A stretch of 64,000 nucleotides of DNA from a virus. Both the position numbers and the translations under genes were made by a program. The stretch is taken from positions 1 to 64,000 of IMG/VR virus record IMGVR_UViG_3300022866_000322. The stretch is one strand, 5' to 3'. This document shows positions 14,319-21,716 of the stretch, piece by piece; the first letter of the stretch is position 1, and each line of letters starts with the position of its first letter. The notes beneath the pieces are model-generated. The model was given only the letters and a program-made list of their open reading frames with translations. It had not been told where the DNA came from and ran no database searches.

Positions 14319-14655
14319 CGTTATTAATAGAAGCCGCTCCATTAACTACTAGCCTAGTCATCAAGTACACAGGTCTGTGTTCCCCTTGAAAATAATCTGT
14401 CAGGTAGTAGTGTGTAACATAGTTTACTAGAAAAAACAAATCCACTGTATCCTTGTCTGGGTGCTCTCCCAGCACTGGATTGCGTTCCCGATATCCTTCA
14501 TCATATCTACTAGCCATATCTCTTGTGGTCAAGTGGTCAACTGCAATAGCTGTGGTTGACATCCAGAATAATTCTTTATCGTATTTGTCCCAGTCTGCGT
14601 ATTCTGCTTGTGCTATAAATGGCACTAACAGCAGTAATAGTAGTAGTTTTCTCAT
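14290..14655 (-). CDS. Secreted protein of unknown function (121 aa)
   Basis: The start chosen at 14655 gives a clean signal peptide (MRKLLLLLLLVPFIAQAEYA). The longer frame from 14724 would bury it. The mature part ends VNGAASINNVKIGLGVRF; an aromatic last residue is typical of outer-membrane beta proteins, but the protein is too short for a full barrel. A minus-strand TATAAATA motif lies 6-13 bases upstream. Confidence 0.65.
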   Translation of the reverse strand: MRKLLLLLLLVPFIAQAEYADWDKYDKELFWMSTTAIAVDHLTTRDMASRYDEGYRERNPVLGEHPDKDTVDLFFLVNYVTHYYLTDYFQGEHRPVYLMTRLVVNGAASINNVKIGLGVRF

Positions 14656-14660
14656 GTAAT

Positions 14661-14668
14661 TATTTATA
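14661..14668 (-). promoter_or_regulatory. Late promoter, minus strand
   Basis: TATAAATA when read on the minus strand, placed just upstream of the secreted protein start at 14655. Confidence 0.55.
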
Positions 14669-14695
14669 GCCCATGAGTAAACTGTAAAAATTTGG

Positions 14696-14703
14696 GTAAA
14701 TAC
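14696..14703 (+). promoter_or_regulatory. Late promoter motif before the curli cluster
   Basis: GTAAATAC lies 22 bases before the ATG at 14726 and ahead of the whole downstream run to 16707. AAGGAGCT provides the ribosome site. Confidence 0.45.
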
Positions 14704-14725
14704 ACTAAAGAAGGAGCTATTCAAA

Positions 14726-15007
14726 ATGACAGAAATACTTCAATTGATTGCCGAAGTTGGTTTTCCTATCGCCGCGGCACTGGCCGGCGGGTACTTTGTA
14801 TTCCTTACTATGCGCTTTATCCTTGACGGTGTAATGGGCAGTGTAAAAGGACTTACAGGAATAATTAACGCATTGGACAATCGTGTTAAGACCATGAACC
14901 ATGACGTGATTCGTATTGACACACTCATGAGCAATGCATTTGGGGTAACACCAGACTTGAACCGTATTGCTAGAGCAGACGGCAAGAACGATGCTCGTCG
15001 CGACTAG
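14726..15007 (+). CDS. Small N-anchored membrane protein A (93 aa)
   Basis: One hydrophobic helix (about 10-35, VGFPIAAALAGGYFVFLTMRFIL) followed by a short coiled coil. It is paralogous to the next gene, sharing ..[GY]GFPI[IA]A..LGYFV and D..[IL]R[IL]. The layout recalls BhlA-type holin-like anchors, but this is not diagnostic. It precedes the curli genes. Confidence 0.65.
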   Translation: MTEILQLIAEVGFPIAAALAGGYFVFLTMRFILDGVMGSVKGLTGIINALDNRVKTMNHDVIRIDTLMSNAFGVTPDLNRIARADGKNDARRD

Positions 15008-15023
15008 AATGAGAGGCTACTAA

Positions 15024-15353
15024 ATGGACATTGATGTAGCCGGCGCAATAAACCAATATGGTTTTCCGATTATAGCCGCGTGTGGGTTAGGGTACTTTGT
15101 ATATTACATATGGACCTGGGCAACAAAAGAAATTGATCCTGTACTAAGCGAAGCACAAATGACGCTGATTGCGTTGATTGACAGAATTCGTATGCTTGAT
15201 AACGATTTAATTAGACTGAACCAAAAGTTAAACATGATTCTTGAACTAGATGCAAAAGCTAGAGCAAATTTACAAAAAGCACAAGAATTAGAACTAAAAC
15301 TAAAACAGGTCAAGGACCAAGGAGCTAAAACAAAAAATGAATCATCAAAGTAG
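15024..15353 (+). CDS. Small N-anchored membrane protein B, paralogue of A (109 aa)
   Basis: Same architecture as the upstream gene: QYGFPIIAACGLGYFVYYI membrane helix, then a coiled coil rich in Leu and Lys to the end. The two may form hetero-oligomers. Its 3' end overlaps the csgF-like start by 17 bases, so it is co-translated with the curli genes. Confidence 0.65.
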   Translation: MDIDVAGAINQYGFPIIAACGLGYFVYYIWTWATKEIDPVLSEAQMTLIALIDRIRMLDNDLIRLNQKLNMILELDAKARANLQKAQELELKLKQVKDQGAKTKNESSK

Positions 15354-15879
15354 TTATGAAAAGGCAGCCTGGCAGAAGTTTAAAAAGTCCAACCCAGTAA
15401 CCTATACTATATCAACAGTGTTGAGTTTTGGCTTTTGGAGTTTTATTATGGGATTCCTTGTGGGCATGTTTTTTATCAGTGCGGCAACAGCAGGCGACTT
15501 AACTTATAAGTTTAATAACCCTAGTTTTAACGGTATAGGCTACAGTAGTCATGTGTTGACCATTGAAAACCTAACACACACTAGAAGAGCAGAAATCAAA
15601 TCTAAGTTAGAGTCCGCGGCAAGAGAAATTGAGCGTGAAAAAGAAAACTCTAATGTTAATAAGTTCTTGGCTAATTTAGAAAGTAGAATCTATGCTGAAC
15701 TTAGTAAGCAAATTTCAGACAAACTGTTTGGGGAAAATCCACAAAGTAGTGGTACTATTGATCTACTAGGCAATACAGTGGCTTATGAAATGACCGACGA
15801 CCTAGTAACATTAAACGTAACGCAAACAGATGGATCAGTTACGAAGGTTGAAATTCCTGTTGCCAGTTTTGCCTTTTAA
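15337..15879 (+). CDS. csgF: CsgF-like curli assembly factor
   Basis: This 180 aa protein has a long N-terminus with a membrane or signal segment (about 28-52, ending SAATAG). A CsgF-type mature region follows: GDLTYKFNNPSFNG at the new N-terminus, and after a helix, LFG...GTIDLLGNTVAYEMTDDLVTLNVTQTDGSVTKVEIPVASF. In E. coli the N-terminus of CsgF plugs into the CsgG pore and its C-terminus nucleates curli. CsgG follows 9 bases downstream. The unusually long N-terminal extension (about 35 residues before the hydrophobic core) is odd. Confidence 0.82.
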   Translation: MNHQSSYEKAAWQKFKKSNPVTYTISTVLSFGFWSFIMGFLVGMFFISAATAGDLTYKFNNPSFNGIGYSSHVLTIENLTHTRRAEIKSKLESAAREIEREKENSNVNKFLANLESRIYAELSKQISDKLFGENPQSSGTIDLLGNTVAYEMTDDLVTLNVTQTDGSVTKVEIPVASFAF

Positions 15880-15888
15880 AGGAGATGC

Positions 15889-16707
15889 ATGCTAGGTAGA
15901 ATATGTGTGGCGTTATTGGTTTTTTTGTTAGTTGGTTGCGCCTCGACTAATCCAAAACTTGGCAGACCAGCTGAGCTTGCTGAAACCCCAGTCAAGAAAC
16001 ATTTAATTAATTTCCCTGCAATTAAAGGCGGACAGCCTGTGACAGTTGCAATATACAGTTTCCAAGATAAGACTGGACAACGTAAACCAGCAGATAACAT
16101 TGCCAACATCAGTACAGCAGTAACACAAGGTGCAGAAGTATACTTAATAGATGCACTAATGGCACTAGCAGATGGTGAGTTTTTTGATGTTGTAGAGCGC
16201 AATGGCCTGGACAACCTAATCAAAGAAAGACAGATTATACGTAATGCACGAAGTGAGTTTGATGAGAAACAGAAATTGGGTGCAATGAAGTTTGCTGGTA
16301 TTATAATCGAAGGCGGCATTATTGGTTATGATACAAACAAATTTACAGGTGGTATTGGCGCCAGGGTTATGGGCATTGGTGCACAACAAGAATGGCGTGT
16401 AGATGTAGTCACAATAGGGCTTAGAGCGGTAAGTGTACTGTCGGGAGAAGTATTGCTAAATGTGAGCACCGAAAAGACGATTTTAAGCACTAGTCTTGGC
16501 ATAAACGTGTTTAAATTCTACGATCAAGGCACACAAGTTCTAGAGGTAGAGTCAGGTACCAGTACCAATGAACCAGTTAATTATGCAGTAAAACAGGCAG
16601 TTGAACAAGCAGTAATTGAGTTAACCAAAGAAGGAAAACGTAAAAAACTATGGGATTACACTATGCTAGATGATAAATCAACAGGATGGAGTAATTACGT
16701 AGACTAG
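15889..16707 (+). CDS. csgG: CsgG curli secretion channel lipoprotein
   Basis: This 272 aa protein has a lipobox ending at Cys17 (FLLVGCAST). The CsgG fold follows: VTVAIYSFQDKTGQRKPADN, A..LIDAL...FFDVVERNGLDNLIKERQIIR, AG.IIEGGIIGYDTN, GG.GAR..GIG......VDVVTIGLRAVSVLSGEVL. CsgG forms the nonameric outer-membrane pore that exports curlin subunits. The neighbouring CsgF-like and curlin-like genes make a secretion set, although CsgE and the CsgD regulator are not seen in the window. Confidence 0.92.
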   Translation: MLGRICVALLVFLLVGCASTNPKLGRPAELAETPVKKHLINFPAIKGGQPVTVAIYSFQDKTGQRKPADNIANISTAVTQGAEVYLIDALMALADGEFFDVVERNGLDNLIKERQIIRNARSEFDEKQKLGAMKFAGIIIEGGIIGYDTNKFTGGIGARVMGIGAQQEWRVDVVTIGLRAVSVLSGEVLLNVSTEKTILSTSLGINVFKFYDQGTQVLEVESGTSTNEPVNYAVKQAVEQAVIELTKEGKRKKLWDYTMLDDKSTGWSNYVD

Positions 16708-16743
16708 CGTATAACATACATATTTAATGATAGCAACTTATTA

Positions 16744-16789
16744 TTTAAATACTAACGTGCGATAATACTAAGATATTGGCACGTATAAT
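16744..16789 (+). promoter_or_regulatory. Promoter region of curlin-like gene 1 with inverted repeat
   Basis: A late core TTTAAATACT (16744-16753) is followed by ACGTGC (16755-16760) and its partner GCACGT (16779-16784) that runs into TATAAT (16784-16789). The inverted repeat lies between the two possible promoters and could form a hairpin or bind a regulator. Confidence 0.5.
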
Positions 16790-16816
16790 GGGGACCACCC
16801 AAAAGGAGCGACACAC

Positions 16817-17515
16817 ATGACAAGGATAGCATTAGCATTCATGTCTTTATTAATAAGCAGTCCGGCATGGGCTGACAACTTGATCTATATTGATCAGGTT
16901 GGATCATCAGCCACAATCACTATAGATCAAGACGGTTCTGGAAACAGCGTTGGCGCAAGCGGTGACGACAGCAAGAGCGATGGCGCCAGCACCATATTAG
17001 ACATTGACCAAGTTGGATCAAGCAATGCATTAGATTACGATGTTTACGGCGACAACGCCAGTGTAACAGCAACCACTAATGGCAATAGTTCAGACATTGA
17101 CATACAGGTAGGTACTACAGGAGGCACCAACGGTGGCAGTGATGATGTTACAATCAGCATCACCAATCCAGGCAACACAAACACTGTTGGTGTAAACGTT
17201 GGCGCTACACAAAGTCTTGTTGACGATGTTAACGTAGACATTGACCTAACCAGCGGCAGTGGCAGTAATACTATAACAGTAACTGAGGATTCCACAGCAA
17301 CTAGTATCCTAGACAAAACCACAGACATTGACATTGACGGCAGTACCAACACCGTTACAGTTACCCACAGTGGTGCTTCACAACACGACACTCTGCTTAA
17401 TCATACCGGCAGCAGTTCAACTCTAAGTATTACTCAATCAGGTGCAGAGGCGAGTACAGTAGATGTTAACACAAATGGTTCAACTTCTAGCGTTACTATT
17501 AACGTTTCAGATTAG
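16817..17515 (+). CDS. Secreted curlin-like repeat protein 1
   Basis: This 232 aa protein has a signal peptide (cleavage near AWA) and a mature region of repeated short strands rich in Asn, Gly, Ser, Thr and Asp: IDQVGSSATITIDQDGSGN, LDIDQVGSSNALDYDV. The Q/N-G repeat rhythm is typical of curlin (CsgA/CsgB) subunits, although it is more Asp-rich than E. coli CsgA. It is the likely export substrate of the adjacent CsgG. Its last 53 bases overlap the start of the FecR gene. Confidence 0.78.
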   Translation: MTRIALAFMSLLISSPAWADNLIYIDQVGSSATITIDQDGSGNSVGASGDDSKSDGASTILDIDQVGSSNALDYDVYGDNASVTATTNGNSSDIDIQVGTTGGTNGGSDDVTISITNPGNTNTVGVNVGATQSLVDDVNVDIDLTSGSGSNTITVTEDSTATSILDKTTDIDIDGSTNTVTVTHSGASQHDTLLNHTGSSSTLSITQSGAEASTVDVNTNGSTSSVTINVSD

Positions 17516-18530
17516 TACGTGTTATGCAGGGATCGGTACAGTTGAAAAACAAACCGGCCCTGCACAACTTACACGCGATAATGACAAAATCACAGTAGAA
17601 AAAGATCTGGGTGTAGAGATGCTGGACACAATAAGCACCGCCGACGGTATTATTGGTATTGGCTTCAATGATGATACCAAAATACAAATTGAAAAACACA
17701 GCAAATTAATCATTGATGATTTCATATATGATGCCGCTGACCCTACAAAAAGTAAGCTCAAGATGAAAGTGGGCTTGGGCACAGTTAAGTATGCATCAGG
17801 TAAGATTGCTAAAAACAACAGACAAAGCGTAGACATACAAACACCAACAGCACGTATTGGTGTGCGTGGTACTGCATTCAGCATGACCGTAGACGAAATA
17901 GGCAGGAGTCTTGTTATACTGTTGCCCAACGCAGATGGCACTGTGGGAGAGATATCTGTTGAAAGCGATATAGGGCAGGTAATACTTAACCAGGCATATC
18001 AAGCAACAATGGTCAACACACGAGAAAATGTACCAACACCACCTGTCCTATTGGACCTAGATGTAAATCAAATTAACAACCTGTTAATTGTACAAAAGCC
18101 AAAAGAAAAAGAGGACGAGACTCAGGCTGAACGTGAACAGTCCATATTAGATTTTAATGAACTTGACGTTAATCTTCTTGACAACAATGAATTAGATGAA
18201 GACGAGTTAGTGTTCACAAGACTAGACTTTAACCTACTTGATGTTGATATGTTGGGTAATATTTTAGATTTAATGAATGCAAAACTGCTTAAAGAGGTAG
18301 ACTCGTTCTCAACTAATCCTATTAGGCCAGGAGCATATGAACAAGGTAACACACAGATTGTGCTGGATGGTGAGTGGCTTATATATAGAAACGTTGACGG
18401 TAGGATTTTTAGCATTACACTTGACCAAAACAGCAGTACACAAATGAACTTGAATCAAGCAGGTAGCCCAATAACATTACACACAACGGAGAACGCAAGT
18501 GACACGGTTATTACTATTAATCAAAATTAG
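17463..18530 (+). CDS. Secreted FecR-domain protein
   Basis: This 355 aa protein has its signal peptide (MLTQMVQLLALLLTFQISTC..A) encoded inside the 3' end of the curlin-like gene in another frame. The FecR domain spans about residues 22-190: VEKQTGPAQLTRDN, ISTADGIIGIGFNDDTKIQIEKHS, YASGKIAK....DIQTPTARIGVRGTAF. The second half has repeated FN[EL]LD.NLLD segments. FecR domains act in the periplasm in signalling or ligand binding. FecR proteins often neighbour CHASE2-cyclases in bacteria, and one is present downstream. Confidence 0.88.
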   Translation: MLTQMVQLLALLLTFQISTCYAGIGTVEKQTGPAQLTRDNDKITVEKDLGVEMLDTISTADGIIGIGFNDDTKIQIEKHSKLIIDDFIYDAADPTKSKLKMKVGLGTVKYASGKIAKNNRQSVDIQTPTARIGVRGTAFSMTVDEIGRSLVILLPNADGTVGEISVESDIGQVILNQAYQATMVNTRENVPTPPVLLDLDVNQINNLLIVQKPKEKEDETQAEREQSILDFNELDVNLLDNNELDEDELVFTRLDFNLLDVDMLGNILDLMNAKLLKEVDSFSTNPIRPGAYEQGNTQIVLDGEWLIYRNVDGRIFSITLDQNSSTQMNLNQAGSPITLHTTENASDTVITINQN

Positions 18531-18837
18531 TTTAGTTTTACTATTAGGTGCATGTGTACCGCATCATGTTTATGATCAACCACACTCATACTATGATGGT
18601 ACCATGAAAATTGTAATCATGGATCCAGAAACCATACAAACCACATGGGAACAGTATACTGGAAAAACCACAAAGGTTAAAGGATGGGCTCGCTGGAGTG
18701 TAACAGAAGAAGGCAAGAAATGGTGTGAGGTATTTGTACCTTATGTGCAGCCAGATCTTGACATGCGTGTGTGGTTGCACGAAATGCGTCACTGCACAGA
18801 AGGACACTTCCACAAAGGGCCAGCAGAGTATGAATAA
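18499..18837 (+). CDS. Small lipoprotein with HEMRH zinc-peptidase motif
   Basis: A GTG start inside the FecR gene end gives a 112 aa lipoprotein with lipobox Cys19 (LLLGACVP). The segment VWLHEMRHCTEGHF contains HExxH, the zinc ligands and general base of gluzincin-type peptidases, with further His residues nearby. It overlaps the FecR stop by 32 bases and the next start by 8. It may process curlin-like or FecR proteins at the membrane. Confidence 0.72.
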   Translation: MTRLLLLIKISLVLLLGACVPHHVYDQPHSYYDGTMKIVIMDPETIQTTWEQYTGKTTKVKGWARWSVTEEGKKWCEVFVPYVQPDLDMRVWLHEMRHCTEGHFHKGPAEYE

Positions 18838-19603
18838 ACTGCTACTATTACTATCGTTAATTATTAGCACAGCAAGTGCTGATAACTTAATATCTATTGA
18901 CCAAGTAACCAGCGGAAACTCTAATAGCATAACGGTCACTGTGGATGGTAGTGATAACGAAATTGATTACAGTTTTGGTGGTGCCAGTAATACTGTGGCT
19001 ATAGATCAGAAGGGCGATGATGCTTATGTTGGGTATACAGCTACATGGGGCAGTGGTGCTGGATGGGGAGGCGACCTAGACGGTGACTCCAACGATATGG
19101 ACATTAAACAGTTATGCAACCAATTAGCATGCGAAGGCGACAGGTTTGAATTCCATGTTGCTGGTAACAACAACAGTATTAAAATAGGGCAGGGATATCA
19201 TGTGCAGGCCGACGGTACTTTTCAATCACCTGACAGTGTAGAATACGGTGGCCACAATATAAGATTGGATGTACACGGATCAAACAACAGTTTCATAGGA
19301 AGTCAACGAGCAGGCGGCGACAACCATAGTAATATTACTAACATTTATGGTAGCTATAATGACGTTTACGCAAGACAAGAATACAACTTTGACAAATCTA
19401 TAGACCTAACAATATCAAACAGCAACAATGATGTAGATATCATACAAGGTGGAAGTGCTAGTCATTCAGCAACAATTTCCCTGTCAGGCACATACGGAAC
19501 AGATTTAGATTTGACACAATACAGTAGCACAGCACAAACATATAGCCTATCGCAATCATGTGCGACAGTAGGCGGATGTTCTGTGTCAGTTACCCAAAAC
19601 TAA
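18830..19603 (+). CDS. Secreted curlin-like repeat protein 2
   Basis: The start at 18830, overlapping the lipoprotein stop, gives a signal peptide (MNKLLLLLSLIISTASA) followed by DNLISIDQVTSGNSNSITV, nearly the same mature N-terminus as curlin-like protein 1 (DNLIYIDQVGSSATITI). The rest has Asn/Gly/Ser/Asp repeats and four cysteines. A longer in-frame start at 18725 lacks a signal peptide. It is a second candidate CsgG cargo, perhaps a nucleator or minor subunit. Confidence 0.75.
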   Translation: MNKLLLLLSLIISTASADNLISIDQVTSGNSNSITVTVDGSDNEIDYSFGGASNTVAIDQKGDDAYVGYTATWGSGAGWGGDLDGDSNDMDIKQLCNQLACEGDRFEFHVAGNNNSIKIGQGYHVQADGTFQSPDSVEYGGHNIRLDVHGSNNSFIGSQRAGGDNHSNITNIYGSYNDVYARQEYNFDKSIDLTISNSNNDVDIIQGGSASHSATISLSGTYGTDLDLTQYSSTAQTYSLSQSCATVGGCSVSVTQN

Positions 19604-19608
19604 ATACC
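19600..19608 (+). promoter_or_regulatory. Late promoter motif before the CHASE2-cyclase
   Basis: CTAAATACC covers the stop of curlin-like gene 2 and lies 16 bases before the cyclase ATG, with AAGGAAAA as ribosome site. Confidence 0.45.
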
Positions 19609-19624
19609 TAGTCAAGGAAAAAAC

Positions 19625-21715
19625 ATGAAAAAATGGTTAGTGGCGTTGATCGCCCTGGGTGCGGTATTGAGTATTAGGTGGACGGATCCGTGGATAGTAG
19701 AAGTTATCCGCCTCAAAGCACTGGACACACATCAACGTAGTGTCCCACAAGAAACAATTCAGTTAGACAGCGACATTCCTATTGCTGTGGTTAGAATAGA
19801 CAACGATGATATTGACCGCAACGGACAGTGGCCTTGGCCTCGTGACATACTAGCCAATGAAATTATACGACTATACGAGAATGGTGCGGGGCTTGTGGTA
19901 CTGCCCATGCTGTTTGCTGAGGAAGATCGCTTTGGTGGCGACCCTGCATTTATAGATTTGTTACAGAATGCACCTGTTATTGTTGGGCAAGTTCCTGCGC
20001 TGAGAGGCAAGGGTGTACCAGTACCACGTGGCATTGCTATTAAGGACAACAGCACAACAGGCAAAGCATGGGAAGATTGGCTATTCCGTTATGGACAAGC
20101 AATAGGTCCAACAAAAGAAATTGGTGAGAGTGCTTGGGGCGTTGGTATGATGTTGAGCAGTACAGAAGCTGATGGAGTTGTACGTAAACTTCCGCTTGTT
20201 GTTCGCATACCCAGCAAAGAGCCTACAGACAGCGCACAGATATTTCCCAGCATACCCACAGAGATTGTGCGTGTACTGGCAGGTGACATCAGTTACCAAA
20301 TGAAGCTGGGTGACGCAGGTGTGGAAGCAGTGCGTATCCCACAGTTTAGCACAATTAAGACAGACGCAAACGGTAGCATCTACGTAGACTACAAATACAA
20401 AGTACAGGAGTTTGCATTTGACAATTTGCCCAACTTCAATGGCGGTATTGTTATACTAAGTTTAACAGCGTCGGGGTTGGACAACACCATTGCAACTCCA
20501 GTTGGCAGAAGTTATGATCATGATTTAATTGCCGCAAGTGTTTACACAATAGTTAATGGTATCAACATAAGTCGCCCATGGTGGTCAGACCTTGGTGAAC
20601 TGGCAACAGCACTGGCAATAAGTTTGGTAGTAATGATACTGGTACTTAAACTAAACTGGTACTTTGGTGTTGGTGGCATTGTGGTATCATTAGGTGGCAT
20701 ATTCTACGGTAGTAGGACAGCATACTTGAACGATGGCTATTTGCTGGATTGGAGTTTCCCAATATTTGCAGTGTTCCTCACATGGAGTATAGCGGCATTC
20801 CTGCGCTTCATGGATGAGTTTAGACAAAAGCAAGAAATCAAAAAACAGTTTGCAGGCTATGCAAGTCCTACAGTGGTACGTATGCTTCAAGAGAATCCAG
20901 GTCTAATCAAGGATGGCATGAAGCGTGAAATCAGTATTTGTTTTAGTGACCTACGTGGCTTTACTCCACTAGGTGAAAGTTTTGGCGATGATGTAAAAGG
21001 ACTTACCAACTTGATGAACGGCTACATGGATGCTATTACGCAACCAGTACTGGATCGTGACGGAATGATCATAAAGTACATTGGTGATGCGTCAATGCAT
21101 GTACACAATGCACCCAACGATGATCCACGCCACCATCACTCAGCAGTTAAAACAGGATTGGACATGCTTACAGCAGTGGAAAAGTTCAATGATAAAATTG
21201 TAGCAGAAGGAAGACCACCGATTGGCATGGGTGCTGGCATTAATAGCGGACTAGGTTACTTGGGTGAAATGGGTAGTACGTCAAGACACAGTTATGATGT
21301 GTTAGGCGATGCTGTTAGTACTGCGGCACGTATTGAGAGCAAGTGTAAAGAATATGGATGTTTGTTACTTGTAGGCGAAACCACATACGATGCAACCAAG
21401 AATGATTTCTTTTACTTAAAGGTAGACGAACTTGCAGTAAAAGGTAAAACTGTGGGCATACGCATCTACACTGTACTAGGTGAAAAAGAACAAACAACTG
21501 CATGGCAAGCAAGCAAACAGTTACACATCGAAATGCATCAATATTATAGAGAGCAGAGTTTTAACAAAGCAATCACTTTATGCAACAAACTAAAAGGCTC
21601 ATTTGATGGACAAATAGATGGGTATTATGATATGTGGATTGAACGCTGTGAATATATGCTAACACAAGATCTACCTGCTGCCTGGGACGGAATATTTGTG
21701 GCTACAACCAAGTAG
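19625..21715 (+). CDS. CHASE2 sensor membrane protein with class III adenylate cyclase domain
   Basis: This 696 aa protein has an N-terminal anchor, a periplasmic CHASE2 domain (about 25-320; VVRIDNDDIDRNGQWPWPRD), three membrane helices (about 325-395) and a class III cyclase domain (about 425-620). The metal Asp residues are D442 (FSDLRGFT) and D488 (KYIGDAS). Lys484 and Asp558 at the purine-selecting positions suggest ATP as substrate, giving cAMP. Arg569 of the transition-state pair is kept, but the usual Asn is Ser565, which could lower activity. It follows the FecR and curlin-like genes and may sense their state at the surface. Confidence 0.93.
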   Translation: MKKWLVALIALGAVLSIRWTDPWIVEVIRLKALDTHQRSVPQETIQLDSDIPIAVVRIDNDDIDRNGQWPWPRDILANEIIRLYENGAGLVVLPMLFAEEDRFGGDPAFIDLLQNAPVIVGQVPALRGKGVPVPRGIAIKDNSTTGKAWEDWLFRYGQAIGPTKEIGESAWGVGMMLSSTEADGVVRKLPLVVRIPSKEPTDSAQIFPSIPTEIVRVLAGDISYQMKLGDAGVEAVRIPQFSTIKTDANGSIYVDYKYKVQEFAFDNLPNFNGGIVILSLTASGLDNTIATPVGRSYDHDLIAASVYTIVNGINISRPWWSDLGELATALAISLVVMILVLKLNWYFGVGGIVVSLGGIFYGSRTAYLNDGYLLDWSFPIFAVFLTWSIAAFLRFMDEFRQKQEIKKQFAGYASPTVVRMLQENPGLIKDGMKREISICFSDLRGFTPLGESFGDDVKGLTNLMNGYMDAITQPVLDRDGMIIKYIGDASMHVHNAPNDDPRHHHSAVKTGLDMLTAVEKFNDKIVAEGRPPIGMGAGINSGLGYLGEMGSTSRHSYDVLGDAVSTAARIESKCKEYGCLLLVGETTYDATKNDFFYLKVDELAVKGKTVGIRIYTVLGEKEQTTAWQASKQLHIEMHQYYREQSFNKAITLCNKLKGSFDGQIDGYYDMWIERCEYMLTQDLPAAWDGIFVATTK

Positions 21716-21716
21716 A

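Noticed and set aside
18725-18829. Upstream start for curlin-like protein 2
   Set aside because: It precedes the signal peptide and lies inside the lipoprotein gene; the ATG at 18830 gives a clean signal sequence.
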